Assembly: GCF_003672135.1 (NCBI RefSeq)
Contig: NC_039506.1
Span: 16,182,001 to 16,246,000 of the forward strand
Reading direction: 5' to 3'
Origin: Ooceraea biroi
Lineage: Eukaryota; Arthropoda; Insecta; Hymenoptera; Formicidae
DNA: 64,000 nucleotides
A program made the position numbers and the translations under genes. Of the stretch, positions 1 to 10,077 are shown in pieces. Within the stretch, counting starts at the first letter, position 1. Every line of letters begins with the position of its first letter. A model generated the notes under the pieces. That model was not told where the DNA came from, made no database searches, and saw only the letters and a program-made list of their open reading frames with translations.

Positions 1-32
1 AGGGAGGGAGGGAGGGAGGGGGGAGGGAGGGG
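1..32. repeat. (GGGA)n microsatellite at the left edge, G-quadruplex-prone
   Basis: GGGA units run from the first base and end in a longer G run. There are more than four G-triplets with one-base loops, which fits the usual G-quadruplex pattern on the plus strand. The repeat is cut by the window edge, so its full length is unknown. Confidence 0.9.
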
Positions 33-2662
33 CACCCCTTACTCACTTCGCGAGAAACAGAGAAACGCGTTTCTCCCCTGGAGTGAGCAGGAGCATATTC
101 GCGTGAGCGCGAGAGAGACCGCAGCAAGAGGTAACTGGAAGGGTGTGATGGCAAGAGTAGGGAGAAGACTTGCCACGGTAAAACCGTGCTAGGTTGTGCT
201 CGAAGATGCCGTGAGATGTCACCGGCAACGCGTTCCTCGACTGGCCGAGTACGTACACACGTGGTCATCACATGACATTTGATTTCACAGAGAAAGGGTA
301 AAAGAACGATAGGACACTGCAAGATCGGTCAGACGGGCGACAATAAAATTTTGTCCCCTGGACGCACGAGCGTAGAAAATTTCAGATGTAACGTAGAATT
401 CCTGTCATAATTGAACAATTAATCTCGTTACCGAGGTCGATTATCATCTCTTTGACTTTCGTCGCTCGCGGCTCGATTATAGAACGAATTGCCACTTACC
501 AAACTTTGATAATTCGCGCAACTTTCATAAATTTGCGTTCGAAATAGTTGCGAATACTATTTCTACTGCGAGCTTAATCCTATTTACGGCTTACTAAATT
601 AAAAATCTCCAAAGACAAGGAAAGATATCGTTTTTCCTTTCATAAATAAATTTTCAAGGTATTGATCCTTGAATTTGGCATTATTTTACGTTCAAAAGTT
701 GGAAATTGTTCAAACAGCGATGGTACTTATCATAAACTGAGTAGAGAAAAATCGATAAGGGAACGAAGGAGAGGGGGAGAGAATGTGTGTGTGGAGAGGG
801 GGAGTGAATCGTTTTACCTAAATCAAAAAGATGTGAAATTTCAGTGTTGGTAAATTTTTTAATTTCTTCCCACACTTCAAATCACGGCAAAGAAATGAAA
901 ACGCGTGAATATTTTTCACGGAACTTGCGAACGCGCCAGGCGAAGCAACGTAATAGATTTCGGTCAGTCAGGGAACGGACGTCATCGTGTTTCCATCGAA
1001 CTCGGCTTCCGCGCGTCACTACCCCGTTACACCTCGAGTAACGCTGATAGTACAGCTTTGCAGTAGTCACAATGACGACCAAGCTCTCGTAATAAGTTAC
1101 TACTTGGAGATTTAGAAGCTGACCAGCGTGATACCAACGTTCTCGTTACGTTCTGTTGCCACTATTTTGCCCTTCTTATTTAGTTATTTGAAAATTCTCT
1201 ACGTTCCATTCCTTTTTTCTTATATATAATTTCATTCATCATATAACGAGATGTTAGTAACATCCCGTTATGTCGTATGTTCTTCGATTTGTTGTAATTA
1301 GAAAAACATAGTCTGGTACATAATTACATCTAATTTGTCACTCAAAGCGACCAGATTTTGGGCAGATTCGAGCATTTCTACTTACAACGTGATAGCTACA
1401 TCCCTGCTCGGACTCGAGTGTCTCCAGCGGCAACAGCTTGCTCTTGCGACCGCGTACATCCGCCGTGGACGACCATAGCGGCCTACTTGGAATATGAGTC
1501 GCTCGCGAAGAGTCTCTTTCCAACGGAACGTGGTCAACCGATCAACTCGCAACTCCGAGGAACATTCGTAGAATTATCGTAGAGGTAAAATAACGTGAGA
1601 AATCTCTTCTAGTCTATCAGTATAAAAACAACTGACTCTTTTCTCGAGCATTTTTGTTTCAAGCTAAAAGCAAAAGTGCCATTTATCGGAATAACTAATT
1701 TTAGAATCGTTAAAGATAAACACTTTGAATGACATTCCTTGTTATAGCGTTCCTTGCACCAATGTGCAAAGGATTTGATAGGAATCAAATACAATATATC
1801 ATTGAGTAAATTGTGTGAAAGCGATGCGTAAATTGGGGGGAGACGGCCCTCTCGTGCAAAAGGAGAGTGTACGCGTAACGCGGGTTAACAATTGCTTTTA
1901 TTGGCGAAATTTCACTGTTGTCCCTCGACTCGCGAAGCTAGGTATCCTGGGAGTACTTGAAAATTCAAGTAAACTCGAATCGCGCGCGCGCCCGCACGAT
2001 GAATGCAGGCGTGCGCCTGGCGATGGATGCGATCGTAATTTCGACGTCATCCCCTCTTACATGCGATATTTGCGAAGCGTGACCGGGCACTTGTTGAATC
2101 GACAACGGGAATAAGAACAAGAGGGACCGAGAGAAACGAAGAAAGAAGCTAAGAGAGATAGAGAAAGAGAGATGTGTGTAAAATTCCTTGAAAAAAATCC
2201 TGATTCCGAAATTATAAAGCGATCAATTTGTTTCGCAAGACGTTTACGTTTAGCTACTTTTTAACTTATTGATTATAATAACTTATATAATTTGTAACAA
2301 AGTGTATGTAAAGGACTGCTCCAAAATGAGATTGGGAACCTCCGATGGAGGCGAATTTTAAACGAGTTAAACTAATTAGGTATTATTAAAAATATGTCTC
2401 GAAATTAGGGAAATACATATGACAGAATATCCAAATTATCGTTTTATACACACGATCCAAACAGACTAACAATAAAAATTCACATAAATTAGTTTAAATA
2501 AATTTTACGCGTAAATTTCCATTGCCGCATGTAGTTACTTAACAGCGAGAGCTTTTCCTAATAAAAAGAAACTTTAACAACCATGAAGTCATCGGTATAT
2601 TGTTTGAATATTCCCATGCCAAAGGGCTGCGGACTCACAAATACGTAATGTGCGTGCGCAAA
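33..2662. other. Unannotated intergenic or intronic stretch
   Basis: I see no gene here. Open frames are at most 99 codons, overlap on both strands and resemble nothing I know. The stretch holds a purine-rich patch near 745-806 with a short GT run, another near 2120-2172, a CG run at 1981-1990 and one imperfect hairpin at 1243-1271. Confidence 0.6.
1243..1271. other. Imperfect hairpin, 13-bp stem, 3-nt loop
   Basis: The left arm ATAACGAGATGTT (1243-1255) and right arm AACATCCCGTTAT (1259-1271) pair at 12 of 13 positions around the loop AGT. Nothing downstream suggests a known structured RNA, and no function is assigned. Confidence 0.55.
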
Positions 2663-2666
2663 GAAA

Positions 2667-2690
2667 AGAGAGAGAGAGAGAGAGAGAGAA
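2667..2690. repeat. (AG)n microsatellite
   Basis: An uninterrupted AG run of about 11 units. On the minus strand it translates as Ser-Leu repeats, which accounts for two overlapping minus-strand open frames here (2558-2940). Confidence 0.95.
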
Positions 2691-3356
2691 AGAGTGAGTG
2701 TGGGTCTGTATTTGTATATGTGTCGACTGCGAACAGCTTTATGAGTATAATATACGCGCGCGGCAGTGGCGCAAGATAGTAACAACACGCAGCTAGTAAA
2801 ATCCCAAGTGGAAAAGGTTCACGGTGGATCCGGCTCTGCCAGACGATGAGGTAATGTTTGCCTCGACTGGTTATATACCGAGTCGATTCAAAGTCGAAGT
2901 CGAAACTATCTGGCAGTAGCTCGTGCGATAGTACCGACATTAGAAATTACTATGTGCAAGATTCCCCTGTTACTCATCCATTGTTAATGCACCAGACAAT
3001 CTCATTTAAAACATTAACACTCATATTCCTCAAAAGAATTAATAGCGATAAGAGAACATTTAAATTATTTCAATGCTTAAACCGTAATAAATGTGTAACA
3101 AAAAGTATGCGAGTTTCAAATTTATGAAACTTGAAAACAATTTAAGGCACTGTATGCAAAACTTTGACCAATAAAATATCTGAGGTAAGCGCCACTGAAT
3201 AATGTCACAACTATGAACACGTTCTGTTAATTCTATTTATATCTTTGACAAGTTGATCAGAAACAACGTTGATCAGAAACGATCGGAAAAACCTATTACG
3301 CTGACTTTATATATTTTCATACTTTTACTTAAATCCAGTAACGCGGCAACTGATTG
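2691..3356. other. No gene seen; small direct duplication inside
   Basis: AT-rich to mixed sequence. The only structure I can point to is a 13-base word, GTTGATCAGAAAC, present twice at 3252-3264 and 3268-3280 with a 16-bp period. Confidence 0.6.
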
Positions 3357-3800
3357 TCTTCTGTCGGCCCTGGGCGCGAACGCGCCTCGAAGGTTGACTT
3401 GGCTGAGAGGACCAGTCGAGTAGATAAAAGTAGTCTTGTGGTGTGAATGCGCGCGCGCGCGCGCGCGTGCGTGTGTGTGTCGCATGTGCTCACCACATCA
3501 GCGGTATCAGTGATGACGCGCGCACGCGATGGAAACGCAACGCGCAGCAATGTTGGATATGGATGTCTGTAGGTATACGTGTATGCACATGCGCGCGCTC
3601 GCGACTGTGTATTTTCTGCCGCGCCACACGATGTCGGAACGTTGGCGCTCCACGGTGGTGGTCGTGACAGCATGACGTCAACCGGCCGTGTGTTATTTTC
3701 GAAAGGGGACTCGACGGTGGCGGCGTCGTACGGAGAAATTGCGAGATGGCACAAACAGCCCGAGCACGTCGCTATCGAATGAAGGAACAACGAGGCGAGC
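3357..3800. other. CpG-rich patch
   Basis: CpG is visibly frequent across this patch and several overlapping frames are open on both strands, as expected when stop-rich AT sequence is scarce. It contains the alternating GC/GT run at 3449-3480. It could be a promoter or enhancer, but no TATA, initiator or splice architecture stands out. Confidence 0.4.
3449..3480. repeat. (GC)n(GT)n alternating purine-pyrimidine run
   Basis: About 20 bases of strict GC alternation pass into GT alternation. Alternating purine-pyrimidine DNA of this kind is the classic Z-DNA-forming type. It reads as Ala-Arg or His-Ala repeats in translated frames, so frames crossing it are not credible genes. Confidence 0.9.
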
Positions 3801-4216
3801 TCTGGATGAGGCGAGCGAGCAAAATAATGTCGAAAGGACTCGCTCGGTTACATTTTGCGTGGATGGAAAATATTTTTATTCAGACACGCAAATCCATGAA
3901 AGCAAGAGTATCGTTATAAATTGCATTATAAAGTGATCATCTTTGCTATTTAAGCGCGCGTTTTTCACATCTTTATATTCGAAAAGACATTGACGCACTC
4001 TCTTCCGAGATATCGATGTATGTTTGCTTCGCGATATCTTTTATATTTTTCTGTTTTCTACGATATCTTCAATTGTGTCGTTATTGTCACAGAATCATGG
4101 TACTGAATATCAAATGATTTATCTTATAATCAAAGTTTCTGAATAAATAAAGAAGAATATTATTTCGTAAATATCGATTAATTCATTAATTGAAGAAATT
4201 ATTACAGATTTTTCTG
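3801..4216. other. No gene seen
   Basis: AT-rich unique-looking sequence with no long frame, repeat or hairpin that I can support. Confidence 0.5.
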
Positions 4217-4234
4217 CTTCTCTCTCTCTCTCTC
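4217..4234. repeat. (TC)n microsatellite
   Basis: About eight TC units, uninterrupted. Confidence 0.9.
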
Positions 4235-5592
4235 ACTTTTTAATCCCACGTCTTGAGGCGGAAACCTATCCGTAACTTGACGTTTTTCGACTTTGACTTT
4301 CTTTTTCGTCACACCATCACGTGTGCGTGACTGGATCAAACGACCCGATTTGACAAGTGTCCTCGGGGACGCGACCGGAGGTTCTAAGATTTTACAAGAA
4401 CGGGGGCCAAGGTCAATACACACTATCGCCGAATCGGCGCGTTAATGACACAAAGTTAAGCTCTGACATAATCTATAATGATTTAAATATTCGTTACATG
4501 CTATTGCGCGCACATGCATGCATAAAATATCGGGCAAAAACTTTGTTTTTGACGTATATTGAGACATGTCGCTGACATATCCACGCAAATACATCGGAAA
4601 CGACTCTTGGCTTTCGACGGCAACCCCGCTGTTGAAGTTTGCCGCTATTCTGGAGGCTGATCCAAACGATGACGAGTTTAGCGGAGTAAAGTCCGCGGTA
4701 GATTAGCCACGCGCTATCGCAACGAGTGTGCGTGGATAAGATTGTACCACGCCGCGCCGCGCCGCGCCACCGGTCGACCGGCTTCAAAATTCAAGGACTT
4801 TGCTGTTCAAAGCGCTTAAGACGAAATTTCTCGCCGAGACTCACGTTTGAAACGCGTAATCCATTTCATGTGACAGCGACCGTTAATCCGATTAAATAAT
4901 CAGCGACAATACTTTTTTATTTAGCAATTTATGAAATTATTGCGAAATAAAGTCGTATCATTTTTTATTTAGAAACGTACGTCGATTTGTTTAAGAAAAT
5001 ATTAGTAGTTGCGTTAGAGAAATATTGATTCCTAAAAGGAGACATTGCACGCGAGCGCGTGCGGTTTTCCAGTTTTAGCATATTATTATCTATAAGTTTC
5101 GTAAGTTCATATAAAATTAATTTTTTTTTCAATACTTGAATAAGTACAAGTTATACAATTCTTCCTTGATATAGATCTATATCCACTCCTGGTAGAAAGG
5201 ATGGAATTTTCCCAGTTGCTCATAAAGACAATTGATCGATTATTACAAATAATATATGAGAAAGGGCGTCAATCTTTTTCGGTAACGCGCGCGGCCAAAG
5301 CGGCGCGAAGATACGTCATCGGGCATGAAACGCGCACAAGAGTCTGCGAGACTTTACCCTCGAGGGATGATGGGCACGTGTACGAATCGGCCATCGAAGG
5401 AGGGATGCTCACAGGATGAGGCACACGAGAATTGTGTTTCGACGTGTCTCGACGGTAACTATCCAATAGGCAACGCCGACTCGCTCATTCATTCCTCGGT
5501 CACCCCCACGAGCCTCCCTGCTCTCGTTCTCGTGCGATACCTACGAAAGTGCGTGTAGGCGATCTCTCCCCCACGTAGGTACGTTCGTACGC
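4235..5592. other. No gene seen; GCCGC run and one palindrome
   Basis: Mixed sequence with a short run of CGCGC units at about 4750-4770 and the perfect palindrome GATATAGATCTATATC at 5168-5183. Frames of 65-97 codons overlap on opposite strands and resemble nothing known. Confidence 0.5.
5168..5183. other. 16-bp perfect palindrome
   Basis: GATATAGATCTATATC equals its own reverse complement. It could be a dimeric protein-binding site or chance in AT-rich DNA. Confidence 0.5.
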
Positions 5593-5663
5593 CTGCGCGC
5601 GCGCGCCCTTGCCTCGCGAGTACACGTTATATGTTATATATATAATATATATGTACATAATGC

Positions 5664-5699
<36 letters not shown>
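5593..5699. repeat. (GC)n then (TA)n microsatellites
   Basis: GC alternation at 5593-5606 is followed by imperfect TA-rich sequence from 5627 and an uninterrupted TA run at about 5667-5699 (roughly 16 units). The TA run can extrude as a hairpin and is a likely length polymorphism. Confidence 0.9.
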
Positions 5700-5701
<2 letters not shown>

Positions 5702-5949
5702 TCCCGACCGGTAGATAGCCTACCCTATATACGAAGCTATGAGAAGAGAACCTCCACGCCAGTCGGGCCTACATTAGGGGATGAATAAAAGAAGGTCGCC
5801 GAAAACGGAGGGTCGACTCCCCTGATACATACAGTGTCTCTCATTCATCTAATTCATGCATACTGATCTAATTACTAAACAAGCACACATACGCGTTTTC
5901 GAGAAAGATTTTTACAAGTTGAATGCCTTCAATGGAGATGTACATTTTA

Positions 5950-5975
5950 CGAGGGTAAGCCAGAAAGTAAAGACC
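5950..5975 (+). repeat. Left terminal inverted repeat of the mariner element
   Basis: It begins CGAGGGTAAGCCAGAAAG and ends TAAAGACC. It lies downstream of the transposase 3' end and directly follows the flanking TA at 5948-5949. Read against the reverse complement of 6649-6674 it differs at four positions. Confidence 0.9.
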
Positions 5976-6055
5976 ATTTAGTTTTAGAAAATTAAGAAAA
6001 CATTTTATTATCCAATTTTATATTTTTTAAACACATAGTACTTTATTCTATTTCT

Positions 6056-6522
6056 TCACACATAATCATCCTCTTCATTTAAGCATTTGCCATATATATC
6101 TGTTTACGAGCTTTAAAATCCCGTTGTCGTAGTCGTCCGCTATTGGTCCATTTAACCAATTGTTGATTGCAAGATGCAATTCGTCATTACCTCTAAAACG
6201 TTTTCCACCCAGGAGCTCTTTAAGAAAAAAGTTGAAAATCGCTCGGAGCAAGGTCCTTAGGGTGGGGATGATCGAAAACTTGTGACAAGTGATGGGCGTC
6301 CCGGTCGATTCGTTCACGTTTGTTCGTCCATTCATGCACATTTGTTTGCCCATTATTAAACTTTTAATATCATTTTCTCACATTCCGTTCATTCATTACC
6401 GTATCACCATACATCTGGTTTAATTAACGATAAATATCGGCAGGTCTCACTTTCCGAGCATTCAAGAATCGAATAACACTCCGTATTTCACAGTTGGCGG
6501 GATTTTGTATAGTAGAGTTCAT
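6056..6522 (-). pseudogene. Mariner transposase remnant, internally deleted and frameshifted
   Basis: A minus-strand ATG at 6522-6520 opens a frame containing CEIRSVIRFLNARKVRPAD, YGDTVMNERNVRK and FNNGQTNVH, matching the N-terminal helix-turn-helix region of mariner transposases. Stops TAA and TGA already interrupt it. The same frame then jumps to the C-terminal catalytic motif, seen as LAPSDFQLF. The protein between about residues 75 and 260 of a normal transposase of about 345 residues is missing, including the first two aspartates of the D,D34D triad. After LAPSDFQLF the reading moves to another frame for LKELLGGKRFRGNDELHLA and GILKLVNRY, then shifts again, after an AT-run expansion, to KCLNEEDDYV and a stop at 6058-6056. 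It cannot encode an active enzyme. The N-terminal part may keep DNA-binding sequence in name only, because stops break it. Confidence 0.88.
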
Positions 6523-6648
6523 TTTAACGACGCATAACATTCACAAAAATACGTATTAAGGTACGTGGAACACTAAAAAAACGGATTAGAAAGACCAACC
6601 TTAAATTGGGGAGAGGGAATGATTTGCGCAACAGCTATGCGCAAACGC

Positions 6649-6674
6649 GGTCTTTATTTTCTGGATTACCTTCA
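6649..6674 (-). repeat. Right terminal inverted repeat of the mariner element
   Basis: Read on the minus strand it starts TGAAGGTAATCCAGAAAA and ends TAAAGACC, 22 of 26 identical to the left repeat. It lies about 126 bp upstream of the transposase ATG. The flanking TA is at 6675-6676. The differences include CG-to-TG type transitions, consistent with age. Confidence 0.88.
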
Positions 6675-6676
6675 TA

Positions 6677-7257
6677 CCTCATTAAAAAGTAAATTAATGT
6701 CAAGAATTTTTTCTCATTGAGACATAGTACATTACGTTCAGAATTGTCCATTGTCTGGAGCACGTGACCTTCTGTGTAAATCGAATTGAGCGTCACTGAT
6801 ACTATCTGCAGAAGCGTGCGACATCTGCGGTGTCCTGAACGAAGGGTCCTACCCCGAAAATCGGGGTATTGGGTGGGAGTCAAGAGCGAAAGAGAGAAAA
6901 TTGACGAGAGGGAGTGAAAAATTCGAGAACGAAAAATTGAGCGTCTAGAGAGTCGGAGCAGAGTGGCGAAGCAGAAACGACGAGAAATAAAAAGAGACGG
7001 GCAAACATGGAGAAAAAAAAGAAAGTTAGGTTACTCAAAATAAAGCGATGGAAACTGGTCAGTCTAGAAATCGTTAATTGTCGATGCCAAGTGCTAGTGT
7101 AGTGTGGTCTGAGGTGTTGCAGAGTACGTTGCAAACTTCTTCTTCGAGATACATTTTCATAATACAATAAAAGTTAGTGTTACGCGAGATATCCATTTTG
7201 AAATAGAAAGTTTAGAATCGACAAAGTGCACACGCGTATACGAGTTTAAATTTGTAA
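6677..7257. other. No gene seen; purine-rich patch
   Basis: A strongly purine-biased patch runs from about 6886 to 7026. A minus-strand frame at 6635-6883 runs into the mariner repeat and is not credible. Confidence 0.55.

Positions 7258-7299
<42 letters not shown>
7258..7299. repeat. (ATT)14 microsatellite
   Basis: Forty-two bases of perfect ATT repeat. Perfect trinucleotide runs of this length are usually length-polymorphic. Confidence 0.97.
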
Positions 7300-7300
<1 letters not shown>

Positions 7301-7917
7301 GTGAAATTACATTTTATTGTACCTATTATTTATATACCTACGAATAGGCAAAATCGTGAAAGTTTTTAGCGGGTAAACGTGAGCTCGTCTCGTCGGAAAT
7401 AATTCGCATCAAAATAAATGTTCTTTTATTTTATTGAGAATTCAAAGGAGATACTTAACGGATGCGTTTACGCGCGCAAATGCGTATGTCTTTACATAGA
7501 CGCGGGTGGCTGTACCTTCACCCCGTATGGGAAAGCAGGACGCACAAACTGAAAAACGGAGGCCATATGTCGCGCAATGGGCACCCCTTGCACATGGGAG
7601 CGCATACGCCACTCTCCCTTTCCAATACATTTTTTGCCCCCCGTCGGATTTTTTAGCCGGGCATCTTCCTGCTTACGCACATGTGACGTGGCATTTTTCT
7701 CCAAATCTAACTTGAACTTCCAATTTTGCGTGCCATTTTCTCGTCGTTCGCCCTTCGGTGTCCGTCATCCAGATGTGTTCATATGAAGCGCGAGGAGTTT
7801 TCTTTGGATTAATAAATGTCTTCGATTTTTCAAAATAAAGACAAATTTTGATCGATTCGAAGGGAGCAACACGATAAAGTTAAACAGTACACTTGGATTA
7901 AGTTAAGTTAACATTAA
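7300..7917. other. No gene seen
   Basis: Mixed sequence. Five overlapping frames of 60-70 codons at 7442-7786 lie on both strands over a CpG-rich patch and share no motif with any family I know. Confidence 0.5.
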
Positions 7918-8006
7918 ACGAGAGTAAGGGAGAAAAGAATAAAGAAACGGGAAAAAGAAGAAGGAAAGAAAACCAAGGAGAGGGGGTGGAAGAATGAAGG
8001 AAGGTA
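7918..8006. repeat. Purine-only tract
   Basis: Nearly all A and G on the plus strand for about 90 bases. It explains the two Leu/Phe/Ser-rich minus-strand frames at 7898-8181. Confidence 0.8.
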
Positions 8007-8572
8007 ATGTGCGCGCACAGAACCTGTTCGTGTCTGACGAGTGGGCGCGCGGGATAAAGTTTACGATGTTCGTGAGACACTCGAAGAAGGAAGAAAAGGA
8101 ACAGGATAAGTAGACAGTTTGGACATAGCAGGTGCCAGCTGGACAACAATGGACACGCGTCTGGTTTGCGCGTATACGCACACTTCCCCGCTTACGAGAG
8201 TACGATGAATCGATTATATAATTAAGAATATGTCAAATTGCAGAGAGTTTTCAGTCAATAAATGGAAGATGCATACTCGTCCTAGCGTTACCTAACTTGA
8301 CTAACAAAATACGAATGCGAAGCAAACACGAACGTTTTTCGACACTTTTGACGTACAGTCTTTTTCTTTCTAATTCGTACAACTCGGTTGATGAAAATTG
8401 TTGAGTCACTCCTGTTACAACCAAGACGATAATAGATTTGATTTGCATCGATAATATCAAGTTTACACTTTACAGTCGTTGCAACGTGTCAGAATTGCTC
8501 GCGTTAGTCCGTAGTCCAAAAGTGGTCTCCAAGAATTCAATGCGTCCCGGGAAAGCGGTTCTTTATCTACTT
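8007..8572. other. No gene seen
   Basis: Mixed unique-looking sequence with no long frame and no repeat. Confidence 0.5.
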
Positions 8573-8739
8573 GTGAGGCCCGAGGATCCGGCCTCACTAC
8601 CTGGGCCCAGGTAGAAAATACGAACGATCATCCGATGCTTGGGTCACGTAGACCCACGATATGGGCTACCTTGACGAGGGTCGGACGTAAAGGCACATCG
8701 TAGAACTGTGAGGAACCGACAGTAGAATCCAGGGATTCT
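8573..8739. other. Cluster of four inverted repeats
   Basis: Within 167 bp there are GTGAGGCC (8573-8580) pairing with GGCCTCAC (8590-8597), directly abutting the perfect palindrome TACCTGGGCCCAGGTA (8598-8613). Then come TGGGTC (8640-8645) with GACCCA (8651-8656), and AGAATCC (8724-8730) with GGATTCT (8733-8739). All four are perfect. The block could be a structured RNA segment or a complex protein-binding region. I recognise no family. Confidence 0.6.
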
Positions 8740-9759
8740 CATTCAATCTATCTTCGCTCACGATAGTACAATAGCATACAATATTACGAGAGGATCGTGC
8801 GAAAAGTACTGTAAGTTGTGTATACACAAGTACGATATTAAACGATTCGATTAATAAAGCAATAATATTAGAGATATCTTTAATGTACAGTGCAAAATTT
8901 AGAATTAATTTAGATTTATGCGAGCAAGTACGCAGACATGTTGCACACTACTTGCGTTTTCAGGAAAGAGATATTTTCGAGATTTGCAATTAATTATACA
9001 ACATTACTTTCCGTACTTTCGTATTGAAAATGATACAAACTGCGTAATATGGAGTACACTTGGATTAATAGAAACGATCACCGTGCGATGGTGCATTAGC
9101 AACGGTACACGAAGCCCTACGGTTGGGAAACGCGCGGCGGATCTGAGAGGCTGCGAGTCCAGGTCGAATTTGGGTTTAGGGTAGAAGACCCTATATACGC
9201 CACCCGAAGGGAAAGAGAATGAGGGTTGGAACCTTTTATGCCGAAGGGACTACGGTCGGGCTCGGTCCTTTTTATTCGGATCGTCGAAGCGGCAGCGGAA
9301 AAAGCTCCCTTCATCGGATAGGGATAGATCTGTCGCTCCTGCAAGAACCAACAGGATTGCACAGTAACGATCGACTGATTGTTTCGTTGATAGGACATTC
9401 TGCGTTTTATTGCAATAACGTAGCTGTATCTCAATTAACTAATTAGATATCTTCCTCCAAGGGATTACATGTAAAATATCTTTAAATTCAGTAATCAAAT
9501 TGCTATAAAGTTTTAATAGACGCTTTGTTGATATCAAGTAAATATTGTAATTTATTTTATGAGAAAGACAGTGAAAAAAATATATACTTTGTTTCTTTAT
9601 TATTAAAGCCACATTATTGATGGAACAAAGAAAGAAAGACTTTGCTTTAAAGACTGTTAGGTGAGGACCTTAAGATGCGCGCGAATAGTCGCCAGCCGCA
9701 ACGAGCGAGTCGAGCGACCGCGCCTTGGTTATTCCGATCGGCAAGCCGAGTCATCCAGC
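8740..9759. other. No gene seen
   Basis: AT-rich to mixed sequence. A small perfect hairpin, TAGGGT/ACCCTA with a five-base loop, lies at 9177-9193. Frames near 8918-9446 overlap on both strands and look accidental. Confidence 0.5.
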
Positions 9760-9820
9760 TATTCAGCTAGCCAGCTAGCTAGCTAGCTAGCTAGCTTAGC
9801 TAGCTAGCTAGCTTAGCTAG
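9760..9820. repeat. AGCT tetramer array, self-complementary
   Basis: Perfect AGCT units from 9773, with two TTAGC interruptions, run to 9820. AGCT is its own reverse complement, so the whole array can fold on itself as a hairpin or cruciform. Confidence 0.92.
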
Positions 9821-9928
9821 CACGCTGGTCAGACTAGAACCTCAGTGTTGGTGAAAGGTGTGGCCGCATTAGCTGTATGAGAAAAGGAGAATGCAACGTT
9901 GTAACCGTGTCGTGCGATATTCGCTGGA

Positions 9929-9965
9929 GATGACGATGTCGATGATGCGAACGATGATGATGATA
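9929..9965. repeat. Interrupted (GAT)n
   Basis: GAT and GAC trinucleotides with interruptions. It translates as His or Asp/Met runs and explains part of the minus-strand frame at 9834-10106. Confidence 0.75.
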
Positions 9966-10050
9966 AGGCGGTATAATTGTTCCCATCCTGGTGCTTAAGT
10001 CCTCTTTATCATTCGTCGCAATATATAGCAAACATACTGCAAAGAGTGGA

Positions 10051-10077
10051 GAAAGAGAGAGAGAGAGAGAGAGAGAC
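10051..10077. repeat. (AG)n microsatellite
   Basis: About 11 AG units at 10054-10076, preceded by GAA-rich sequence. Confidence 0.93.

Larger units (their letters stand above)
5950..6674 (-). mobile_element. Internally deleted mariner-family transposon (Tc1/mariner superfamily)
   Basis: The element is 725 bp and bounded by 26-bp terminal inverted repeats at 5950-5975 and 6649-6674, matching at 22 of 26 positions. A TA dinucleotide lies immediately outside each end (5948-5949 and 6675-6676), the target duplication expected for this superfamily. Between the ends, on the minus strand, are recognisable N-terminal and C-terminal parts of a mariner transposase. Full-length mariners are about 1.3 kb, so about 550 bp appears to be missing from the middle. 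It is a non-autonomous deletion derivative. Whether related copies elsewhere are active cannot be told from this window. The insertion is old enough to have several stops and frameshifts. Confidence 0.9.

Noticed and set aside
6635..6883. 82-codon minus-strand frame
   Set aside because: Its end runs into the right terminal repeat of the mariner element, so it crosses the insertion boundary and is accidental.
9861..9880. AGCTGTATGA, matching the last ten bases of miR-9
   Set aside because: The preceding bases, including the seed, do not match and there is no precursor hairpin. A by-eye check for other conserved insect microRNAs also found none.
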